DNA of 64,000 nucleotides. Source: Bombus terrestris (Eukaryota > Arthropoda > Insecta > Hymenoptera > Apidae). Each line of letters opens with the position of its first letter. The stretch's first letter is position 1. The notes beneath the pieces are model-generated. The model did not search any database. It saw only the letters and a program-made list of their open reading frames with translations, and had not been told where the DNA came from. Below are positions 1 through 10,972 of this stretch, one piece after another. Location: assembly GCF_910591885.1 (NCBI RefSeq), contig NC_063272.1, positions 12,846,364-12,910,363 on the forward strand, given 5' to 3'. The position numbers and the translations under genes are program-made.

Positions 1-1689
1 ATTTCAAAATTTCAAAATTTCACGCTTTAGCGTGTGAACGGCGCATAATATCAATCGAACTTTCGCTAGTTCAATCCACTTGTCGAAACGCGAGCTTCTA
101 TTATGCGAACGAAAAATGATAGGTAGCGGGGAAAAGCGGCGAGCTCCTATTATATAAACTGTTCGCGTCTCGATAAGTTCTGATAAATGCAGTTGTACTG
201 CACTTGCAATCGCTTGCAATCTGTATATATAGGAAAAACACAATTCGAGTCACTTGGAGCACGTGGGACGTGTAAACCTGTACGAGCCGTTCCTAAACCA
301 AAGTGAACATTACCTGTAGCTGCAGGTTTTCGAAATTTTCGAAATTTTAGCGTATCTCATAAACTCGATTGATACTTGTACAAATTCATCGATTTTCCCT
401 ACTTTTTGCTTTGCAAGTGAGCAAAGCAACGGACGGATATGCGGCTCATATACGCGATATACATTGGAAGCGATTCGAAGCGTCTGAAATCCCATCGCTA
501 CGTGTAGGTACTATAGACGCGGGAGGTCGTAGAAGGACGTGGAGGTAGAGCACGAAGCATAAGCCGAGACAAGAAGAAAGATACTCTACCCTTCTAGAGG
601 AGCGATCGAATAGCCCTGAGGAAGCAAAGAGCAACAAAGATAAACCGATACACGCATAAACACGAAAGAGAAAAAGGAAGAGATATGAAAGTATGAGAGA
701 AAGAGAGTGTAGAGGTTGCAGACTGGCGTTGCTGCGTTATAGGGGGGAAAAGGAGAGAGAGATGGAAGGTGGTAAGGTGGAAAAGAGACAGATAGGAAGA
801 GAGGTTAGGCGGCGCCTGGTATGTGGCGCCTTCACTGGCGTCGGGCCATCTTTTATTCTGCCATTACAAAGCGTCAACACGTATCTTATATAGGCAAGGC
901 ATGGTTGGAGAGCCTCAGAGACGTTTCCCTTCTCGTGTGTGCGTGCGTACGTTTTACACACACCTGCGCGTACGCTTTATCTCTCTGTCCTTCTTCTTAT
1001 GGTTCACGCGCTATCGCATATTCATAAGTTGTATATGGACGCTTTGATCGAATCGCGGTAATGGTAGTTGGATTTCAGCAAAGCGTAGAGATTAACGATG
1101 AATCAATAGTTAGAATATTTATTATCCTTTTACGAAACCGGTAGTCTGTTAAAAGACTGACAATAACGCGTTTTATTATTTATAACACGACGAGAGGCAA
1201 AGGAACGCTTGCCATAAAAGTTTATATATATATATATAATAATAATAGCGTAAATCCTTAGGGTAAATCAGACGGTCGATTCTGGAAAATCGAGTTTATT
1301 TTGAGAATAATTAAATTAAATAACAATTAACAACAAATCTACTACGAAGGAGAATCGATTTTCCAAGTCCTAAAATACCGTTCTTCTCTCGTGATCTATT
1401 CTATGACTGACGGTAAAACAAGACAAAAGTAAAAATGTCGATTGGCGGGTAGTTTGAATTCTACGGAATTTTTGAAATTTCATTAGCGAAGTAACGTGAT
1501 TATATTGGTAAAATTGGAACTCAATCTGGAAGTGTAAATATATTGAAGTTACAAGTTATTACTGCAAACGTGTATTTTAGTAAAATTAGCACGAACCACA
1601 ATTTGTACAGCATTTGTACAGCAACATGAATAGTGGTTTTAAATGTAGAATTAGTGGGAAAAATGGATTCGCTGAATTCATTTACGGCT

Positions 1690-1960
1690 TATTCATATAA
1701 GGAATAATCGACCGTTTAAATGCATAATTTGGCGATCTCTGTGAACCGTATTTTTGCGATAAATATCTCGTAACTTCTATGTACATTTTCAGATTCGTTT
1801 CAAAACGTACATACAAATATGATCACGATGATAATCGTATCTCATCGGAGTGTTAATAAAATTTCGGAACGTCTTGCATAACGCGCATAATACGTTCATA
1901 AAAAGTTTCTGCAAATATCCAAATACTTCAGTGAATCAAGCGTAGCTACGATGATCATAA
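1690..1960 (+). repeat. Degenerate dispersed repeat, copy 1
   Basis: This segment shares an ordered series of short blocks with 9350-9560. Examples are a GTTTAAAT block, a TTTTCAGA block followed by GTTTCAA, and near the end a CATAAAAA block followed by AAATACTT and GTAGCTAC- or TCTGTACG-like ends. The order and spacing are similar but many substitutions separate the copies, so this looks like an old interspersed repeat. The boundaries are approximate and the family is not identified. Confidence 0.35.
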
Positions 1961-3003
1961 AATCATCGCAGTTCGATTTATCTGTAATTGCCTAATCAAA
2001 ATACACGTTTGTGAAAGATAAACAAGCGTCGAGAATGATTCAGGTACTTTTGAACGGTACTGTATGTTTCACGCGTTACATGCAATAACTGCACGCGCAT
2101 TGTGGTCATTCCAACATGTATTATTTACTATGAACGCGAGTTTCTTGACCAGAGGACTGCGTTTCCGGAAGATGCTGATGGCACCGCTAAGCGCCTGTTC
2201 GATGTTTCAGTCGTTTAGGCTGCATTTTTTCTCGATAAATTCGACCGGTTTTACCGTGCCGATCCCTGTTATCGAACCATGCTCGATTTTATTTTTTCCT
2301 CTCTTTCTCGCTTCGTTTCTCTCCTTTTCAATGCTTTGAATTCGTTTCGTTGCACCATGGCGCTTCTTATCTCGTGGTCGCGGATGCATTTTTCTTCTGC
2401 TTCTTTTCGCTTTTATTGCGCCGTCTTAGCTTCGAGATTACCGAGGTTTCGGATCGTTTTAAGTTATTTGTTCCATCGTAAACGCTCCCTCGGATAGGCG
2501 GTTTTTCTTAGGGAGATCTTTCGTATCGCTCCTATAATTTTACGATACGGATATCAATGTCGCTTTTTATACGTTTCCGTTTTCTTACATTTAACACTAT
2601 TTCGCTTTTATATTCTACCACGCCTCTTCCACTCTTGTACGTTTTTATTTCTTTACTTTCGTATATCTTTTTTTCGTTTAGAAAATATTAGATTGCATAT
2701 TAAACGACATTGGATCTGTAACGAATCATATATTAATTTTATTTTCTATTAAATACCGATGTCATGCAATATCGCTATCTTTATTCTGCTATATATTATT
2801 CATTTAGAATATTTCTATTTCTATCGAGTACGGTGTACGTATAATATGAATTCTATCAATTTTATCGATGTTAATCTCGGATTACTTCTGATCGTTCTCA
2901 TTTTTCTTCGTATCCTTTCAACAGCCTCTCATCCTAGTTCAACTTTCATTCCTTTTTCTCCTCTTATCTTCCTCTTGCCATCTCACTTCTTTCGTCTCTA
3001 CCA

Positions 3004-3026
3004 TTTTTTTTTTTTTTTTTTTTTTT
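3004..3026 (+). repeat. Poly(T) tract of 23 bases
   Basis: There is an uninterrupted run of T within a wider pyrimidine-rich stretch. It is compatible with a simple repeat or the A-tail of an old minus-strand retro-insertion. No element body could be recognised beside it. Confidence 0.8.
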
Positions 3027-6000
3027 ATTATTTTTACCCAAGGAAAGTCTCGTTCCTCTTTTATTTCCACTTCTCTCGTTCTAAGATTATTCATCTTCGT
3101 CCCATTCCGAATGTAGTTCACCGTGGGGCACCTGTTTCGAATCCATCTCGAACGCATTAAACTGAAGCCGAGCGAATCAACAGCAATTTCCGCGGTACCA
3201 TTTTAACAGACTCGGTTTCCCAGTAAATTTTGAGTAATGATTGTACATCTCGTCTGACATTGGGCCGTACGCACGTTACACCGGGCACAATTTTGTAGTT
3301 CTGTGAATGAATCTTATACCTCGGCTTCTTTGAATCGACTTTCACGAAAATTCGCAACTTTCTCGAAATTTCCACGTGAAATCCTAAAACGATACGTTGC
3401 TTTTTATGCTTTTCTCTCTTTCTTTCTCTTTCTTCTTCTTTTTTTTTTTTTTTACGATAATTTTAGGTATCAGGACGTTTATACGAAACGAAATTTTATC
3501 TGTTTGAAGTTGGTTGTTTAGGCGTTCCGAGGGGGATACAGCTTTTTTTAAGATCTAGCGCAAATTAAATTTATCCTAACCCAGTGTTCATGGAACTACG
3601 TATGACGTACTGTTACAAATTACGTTCTGGCAACGTCTTCGAAGCCATTTCTCTCATCCAAGATTACATTTTATACATCGTGTACGACGTCTCATTACCC
3701 TGGTGTAGGTGCTGTACAAATAGTTCGCTGCAGTTCTTCATAGAAATGCTCTTGGCATTTCGCTTTCTCTCGAAACTGCTGATTTTATAATACGCGAAGG
3801 TAAACACGATAAATATAAAATACGATAGTATTTATGAAAGCGTCGTGTCATACGTAGATAGATTTATCATAGGGAAATATATTCTTTCTTTTTCGATCCA
3901 ATCATTCATTTTTCTCTCTTTTAAGAGACTCGAATTTCGAAAAATTGGGATTTCGTTGGAACTAATTTTTCCGAACAAATTAACTACATAATTACAATTT
4001 AATTACGATTTTAGGAAAATTGGAACTATCATCTCTTAAAAATTTATCAAACGATGATCTGAAAGGGACAAGACATTAATAATCGAGTCTCGAGAACTGA
4101 GAAGAAATTCACCAGATCGTTCTCATGCGTTTATTTAAAAAATGCGATTGTTTCGCTGCAAGAACACATGGAAATTAAATATCTTTATCGATTATATTTG
4201 ATCCACCCTTTCAGGGAAATAATTTCTTTTAATCTGCGCAGGAAAATTGTCTCTTTTTCTTTTTATTTACAAAGAGAAAGACATATCTCTTCGACTTGTT
4301 TTAAGAAGAAAATATAATGCATTAAAATTTGTTAAATTGCTATTTATCTAAAGCAAGTGCCCGTGGTTAATTGATATTTTACTAAAGTAGAACGCGCAAC
4401 GCGTATCGCGAAGGAATGAAATTCGGTTCAGTTGAAATTTTACTACGAACGTAACATTAAACAATAGGGAAAAAAGGAAAACAGCAACGAAAGCCTGAAA
4501 AGACATTCATCACACACATTTCACGAAAACAACCCACGTTACGTAACACCTACGCAAAAACCGTTTCCTCTTCCGCGTCTATTTCAATACTAATCGTACG
4601 AAGCGTTTCTCGTGATGCCACCATGTCCCAGTAGACGATCGTAACCAACGTGAAAAGTAATGACGATTATTACACTGGTTCGTCGTAGTATTAGAATCTA
4701 CATTCCAATGGCGACCCATGTGAAAGAAGGCTTTGTAGCGACCAGGAACGTTCGTCAAGAATATCGAGAATCAATTAGCGTCTGGATCACTGGCTGTTTG
4801 AGAATCCAGTCCCTTGCGTTATTTTCTAGCTTCTCGTTAGATGTATTTAAACTGCCATTAAATTCTATCTCTATGTAAAAATTCCATCGACATTCTGGCA
4901 ATAACAAATTATACTTACCGATGCAGACGATGTGCCTGGCGATGGCGAAATTATCTACTTCGATTAGAAGTAATCTTAGAATAGAGTGGCATAAGAACGA
5001 TAAAATACGTTACAAATAATCAGAGTTTAGAGGAATATTTTAGTATTATGTTACGTTGAGATATGCGTATAGGCTACGTTACCAGTGCTACTCGTGTTTC
5101 TCGTATTTATCATGCTTTAACGACCGTATACAAACGGAAAATAACTATTAAATAATGAGTTCTGTATTTTCAGAATGCTGTAATGTACGGCGACCAGCAC
5201 GTGCAAATAGGGAAAGTTTTTATTTCCCACGTTCGAATTCATTTCGTTTCGTAATTATTATTTTAATGGAAATAAAAATTTGATACTTCTATATTTATAG
5301 GGTAATGATTTTTTAGCAATTTTATGCATATTCAATATTACTTTGATTTTTCGAAATATTTCATGCATCGTGCTATAATATATTCGCTTTATATATTAAA
5401 GCACTTTTAATTATTTAGAAGAAAGAAGAGACAGATGAAAATAGAAGTTTTCACATAACAGTAACTAATTGAATTTACAGGCAAATTAAGATGTTGATAA
5501 TGCTGTTGATACGTTACGATAATTCATTTTTTAAAGTATCGCTACCGTTTAAATTGCCGTTTGTACGCTACTGTGCACAGGATATTTGGAAAAATTCAAG
5601 TGATATTTATTGAGAATAATAATAAAAAAAAAATGTTCGGTCAAATCGTTGCAACGTATATCAACGGCTTGAAAGTCACACTAACTTCCATCCCGATCCT
5701 ATTAGATAATAACTAGCGAATAAAAGAATAACAAGTTATAAGAATCGGTAGCGTGTATTTAGATAACGTTGAAATATTATCGTTATCGATAATTGAAAAT
5801 CTTTCTATTAATAAATGCTTGCATACGAAGAATGGATTAATTCGAGTGTTAAGCATCAGGGCTGATAATGTTAATGGTCTTAGCAATCTCGATTACGAAC
5901 ATAACCTGTGGATATATTCGGTATATATGCGTGTCCTGTAGAATAATGTTTATGTAAAGCGAAAACGTCCCATGGTCAGAGGTCTTGGTCCCTTGAGGAC

Positions 6001-8490
6001 TTACCTCAAGGCTAGCTACTAGTTTCACTATCTTACTCCGCCGTCGTCTAGTTTCTCTCAGTTTCCTATTACACGTATGATCATGCTGAAAACGATTCTT
6101 AGTTTGCTACTTGACTTGTTAACATAGTTGGCAGAGATTGATTGATCCGCGAATTCGAAATAAGAACGCAGTTTTATTGCTTATCTCTTCTACGCTGGTA
6201 ATTCTTCTCGTGCAACAGTTGAGAGCTAGTTAAGTATATTTTTTTTCTTTGTGCCTTCCTGTTTATTATCAGGGAAACGTTGGAAAATAACAGCGTATTT
6301 ATCCATCTATTACAATTCCTCGCGGAGACATGTTCGATTCTTTAAAAAAAAAAAAAATTGGATTAAAATGCGTTTGCCAAGGTAATGTTCCTTTATTAAA
6401 TCTTCATATAACATGAATGAATTTATCAATGTTGAAATGATTAATTTTATTAGTGTAGATAACACCGATTCTTTTGATACTGTTACAAATTAATTTTGTT
6501 TATTTGTTCCTTTCAATTTTCCGGGTTGCCTTAAATCAATCACGATTGTTTATATAACCTTGTTTTTAGTCGTGATTTCTTCCATTTAATCCCTCGATTT
6601 CTCAAAAGAAGAGAGTTTTTTCAGGAACGCGCAGAGAAAACAATTTTCCGAGGCTGACTTCAGATTAGGATTTTTCGTGAAACTTTTCCATGATTTCGAT
6701 CGTAGATACCATAAAAACTTACGTAAATATTTGATACGTAGCTTTTGGAAAAACAAGAAATTTGATACCAGTTATTGCGGTTAGTTTGGTAATTCGAGTA
6801 TTGAAAAAGGCTTAATGTCCTTTGCGCTCTTAATTCCACCTTAATAATTATAATAAAGCTGTAACATTCCTGAATCCTATTCTATTTATTTTAAAAACTC
6901 TCGATAAGATTTTTACGATATATTGTGACATTATTATTGACAGAGAGCAAGTTGAGAACTTCTGCGACACGACAATTAGCTGGCAAAGTACTTTTACCGT
7001 AACAAACACTACGAGAATAATAAATAGTTGCAAATTAATAGCGTAGCGCGGTTACTGCAATTCGAATTAAATGAATGTTTAACGACTCACCGTGTTCACT
7101 CATAACATCAGCTCGATGCAGAAACTATGCTAGCAGCTCCGCTATACCTATCTATACGTTAGAATGCAATTCGATCGTATCATTTCACCAGTTATGAATC
7201 ATTTCCACACAGGAATCTCAATTACGATATTATCCTACATGTTATTGCTTAAACTAGTCCATTCCAATTAGTGCTAAATGCCATATCTATTTTAATCTCT
7301 GTCAAATTTTGTCCGATCTTTAATTTCTACAGCCGAGTATTCTTCAAAGTGTTGCAAATGAACGTGAACGTTTAATCGGATATATTTAATGCCTTTGTGA
7401 ACGAAACGAATAAATACGTGCGAATTCTATGAATTTCTCTTAAATAAAGCCATTACCTAAGCGACTATTTTAAAATTTGCAGCTCAGAACAATTAGTACG
7501 TCGTTATTAGATAATTTTGGAAGATGAACATCAGAGTACTTGGCATATAATAGTACATTTATTTTTGACCCAAATAACAGTCTAATGGTTGAATAGTTTA
7601 ACCTATCGTACGACTACACAGGTTTCTATGAAACGTTTTAAGGATCATAAATAACATGCATATTCGCTGGAAACGCGGTTTATAAAGTCAAAACTCTAAT
7701 ATTCTTTTACTACGATATAATCACCGGCAATATTGCAATCTTTGTTTTTGGGTATTTGACCAAATGATTGTCGGTGTTTTATCAGATAACGCTGTCTTTT
7801 TTATCATGATCCTGTGACAACTTCCAATAGCTAAAATGCCACGGAAACGAGCACGAAGTTTTAAGAATTTTCACGCAGTCGGCGAAATGAAAATTTGCCC
7901 TGTAACCAATGTTTTCCAGATAATAAAATCGACGATTGCAAATAGATTACTATATTCCTAATCTCGAACGAGTTACTCGTATTAGCTGAAAGTTTTCAGT
8001 GCAACGAATATAAAATTATTAACATAATATACGTTGAAGCATTATAAAAATGATTTCACTTTCAACCACAGAGTTAGAGCATATCGCACGGAAAATCGTA
8101 GTTACATGATATTCTCGTTCCTAACTTTCCTTTTAAAATTTGCATCTGATAATAAAATACACACGATATATCGAGTACATCGGTAAGAGGAATAACAGGA
8201 CTGCTGATAATCCCAGGATATCTCAATACTTATCGAAACTAAAATAAAATACAGAACACGCATTATCTAGAACCGAGAATCAGGATTATTTTCTATCGTC
8301 AAGACGTTGTTCTATGTCTATCGAGTTCCGTAACTAAAATTCCTACATAATCATATCACTTCTATTCTCAGAGGACAATTTCGCTTTACCTAACGCGTGA
8401 ACCGTATTCGTAAACGAGCTGGATTTACATTTCACGTTCGAAGGCCCCAGATTCTCATCGAATAACGTATTCCAATACAGTCCCAGTTTC

Positions 8491-10040
8491 CTATGTTAAA
8501 CTTTGTTAAACCGTGTTAAACCGTGTCTCGTCGACGGCGAAAAGGCAGAATCTCGAAAAATGGATTACGCGGCCGCCTTAATCAGACGCGAAACGACGTT
8601 AATTTTAGAAAGGTGCGACCAAACAAACTGAGAACCGGTGTTGCATGGCGGTGTATACCCTGTTTGATCAGTCATTGGCTGCAACATAGGCGCCACTGGC
8701 CGCCTGTACATCCACTGTTATCACGGGTAAACATACATACCGCTTGGCTCTAAACCCTCTCGTCGTGGTTCCTATCGCACGGTCTCGCCTCGCGGCTGTT
8801 CAATTAAACGCACCCACACGTGTACACAGACGCGCAACGTGCTCGTACACATGGAGGAAATTCTCCTTGCAAGGTGACCGACTGATTTTCCTGGTAATAT
8901 CGAGTGTCCGAACGAGCTAGCCTCTTTCGTAAGAACGGAAAATTTCTCGTGTGCCTCGCTTGCGTTTTCGTGGGCTGCTACGATTATGCATACGCCGGCT
9001 CACGAAAGTATTCCGATGCTTATCGTAGACAATTTTTATGTTCACTTTATTGTACATGTATATTATAAATGATTTGCATTGTTAAATTATCAGCAAAATA
9101 TCAGCATTGTATTTTAACGTTAGAACAAGTACTGCGAATATTTCTTATATTATTACACGTTGAGCGCAGTTCCTACATTTTTGCATCTTTAGATTTCCTA
9201 TAAATGCATAAAATTTGTAAGCAATGAGAAAGTGTACGGAGAAGTTACAGGATATTTATTAGGATCGTGTATTTAGTAGAAAATTGCCTCGAGTATAATA
9301 GGAATAGTTATATTAAGCGCGTAACGAGCGTTAAATACGGCCTTATTCTATCTTGACGTTTATTAATGGATCATTGACTGTTTAAATATTTTTGTCATCT
9401 GTGTGAATAAGCTCGTACTAAATACGTTGTAGTTTCTATATATTTTCAGACCTGTTTCAAGCTTTACCAATGCAATAAAATGTTTCGTGTAACACACGTA
9501 GCTATATCCATAAAAATGTCTACAAGTGTTAAAATACTTTCGCCAGCCTCTGTACGTTTTAACAAATTTCTTTTGTTTTCTATCTATTTTTAAGTTGCTT
9601 TTTCTTGGTTGGTTTTCTTTTTCGAAATAGTTATGTACGTAGTTCTTTTTTTTTTTTTAAATGAAGCGGAGATTTATTGATACGCATATATTTTAGAAAG
9701 AAATTGAAGATTTGCAAGTTAAATGCGTAGAAGGTAGTGTAGATGGAGCTTTGGTGAAGTTTGTTTGAAGATAAATGGAATTTCCGGGATTTGTTGTTCT
9801 TTATCTTGATCCCTCGGTATTTATCGTGGATTTATTTTTGAATTTCGCAGCTTCAACTTGTTGCATGCGAACTGCGTGAAATGTTGAGCGCGGACTGTGT
9901 GAATCGTGAAGCACAGAAAATATTGTACGGTGCGCGTAATACACGGAACAGACAAATCGCAGGGACATTTTTCTAACGTAGAGGTCCTGTTTAAAATTAC
10001 AAGAATTCGTGGCGGTAGATTACAAATTGAGTAGAATCGT
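8491..10040. other. GC-richer island followed by AT-rich DNA, no gene seen
   Basis: A relatively CpG-rich stretch spans about 8500-8900, with a triplicated GTTAAAC unit at about 8495-8524. The open frame starting at 8523 shows no domain and no useful splice sites. AT-rich DNA follows, including the second copy of the degenerate repeat at 9350-9560. Such islands in insect genomes can mark promoters, enhancers or non-coding exons, but no transcript unit can be assigned here. Confidence 0.4.
9350..9560 (+). repeat. Degenerate dispersed repeat, copy 2
   Basis: This is the partner of the segment at 1690-1960, with the same order of short conserved blocks. It is probably an old transposon remnant; its ends and family were not determined. 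Confidence 0.35.
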
Positions 10041-10055
10041 AAATAAAGCCCTAGA

Positions 10056-10489
10056 CACCATCTTGTCATATCGAACTGTGAATAATAGAACGTCAATTTT
10101 TAAAAAGGTCGCGTGATATATCGAAAAGCTCATCTCTTCGTCACGTCTTATCATATCGAGCCTATAGTAAACGAATTTAACAAAATTTTCACAACAGTAG
10201 ATCGAGAAATCTAATGGCAGACGATATCCTGTCGCATCGAGCTTTTACCTACAATTTTACATTAGTCCTTTACCAGGAAGCTTAATCCATGGCGCCATCT
10301 TATCATATCGAGCTTAAAGCAAGGGAGTGGTAATTTTGATCAAAATTTCGTGCCAGTAAACCAAGAAGATTAACTCGAGGCGTCATCTGATAATTTTGTA
10401 TCTAAAACGGAGGAACCTCAATTTTAGTCAAAATTAAATTTCAACGCATCAAAAATAACACATTTCGGCGCCATCTTAATATATCGAGC
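10056..10489 (+). repeat. Tandem array of about six degenerate GGCGCC-containing repeats
   Basis: Six units begin near 10056, 10142, 10220, 10291, 10379 and 10467, with spacings of about 71-88 bases. Each core is a variant of GGCGCCATCTTATCATATCG followed by AGC. Two units (10291, 10467) keep the full GGCGCC; the others carry changes such as GGCGTC or GACACC. The sequence between cores also recurs in part, with AAAATTT and GAAGCTTAA/GAAGATTAA-like words. It is a decayed minisatellite or a repeat-rich regulatory array. No coding potential is evident. Confidence 0.6.
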
Positions 10490-10628
10490 TCAAGGAGGTA
10501 TTTCCATTTTAAAGACGTCATTTTTAGATGATTTTTAAGAATACAAAATTATTATAATTACAAGTATGCTTGATCACGTCTCGAGAAGATACACTATAAT
10601 TTTTATCGTACAATGATACTGTTACAGA

Positions 10629-10972
10629 AAAACAAAAGTTCCATGGGGTTAGAGCCAGGATTATCTCTGTCGTGTTGACTACTAATGACGCCATATTGGC
10701 GTCACGTGCAAATTGTTTTCAAATGCCCTTGGAAATTCATTTGAACGCCGTTAAAAAAAGAAACAGAACGCAAAGGAAGCCTTAGCGTCGATTACTGGAT
10801 GGAAGTGACATGGCCTTCCATTGTGGCGGAATTTGTTTCTTTTTTTAACGATGTTCAAATGCCTTTCCAAGGGTATTTGAAAACAATTTGCACGTGACTC
10901 CAACATGGCGTCATCAGTAACCAACACGACAGAGATAATCCTGTCTCTAACCCCATGCAACTTTTGTTTTGT
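10629..10972. mobile_element. Foldback/MITE-like inverted repeat (about 345 bp)
   Basis: The left arm (about 10629-10769) and right arm (about 10829-10972) are inverted copies of each other over roughly 140 bases, with scattered mismatches. Shared words include CATGGGGTTAGAG, GGATTATCTCTGTCGTGTTG and CACGTGCAAATTGTTTTCAA. A spacer of about 60 bases separates the arms. There is no transposase. This is a non-autonomous foldback element or MITE; clean target-site duplications were not identified. Minus-strand open frames over it reflect the two arms and are not genes. Confidence 0.7.

Larger units (their letters stand above)
1..8490. other. Non-coding AT-rich region, possible distal intron or intergenic DNA
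   Basis: I see no supportable exon on either strand. The open frames here are short, low in complexity and lack paired splice sites with coherent phase. A pyrimidine-rich stretch lies at about 2270-3130, including a 23-base T run at 3004-3026. A degenerate dispersed repeat lies near 1690-1960 and a short perfect hairpin near 5990. The region may belong to the 5' part of the downstream Smad gene or to unrelated intergenic DNA; the sequence alone does not decide. Confidence 0.5.
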
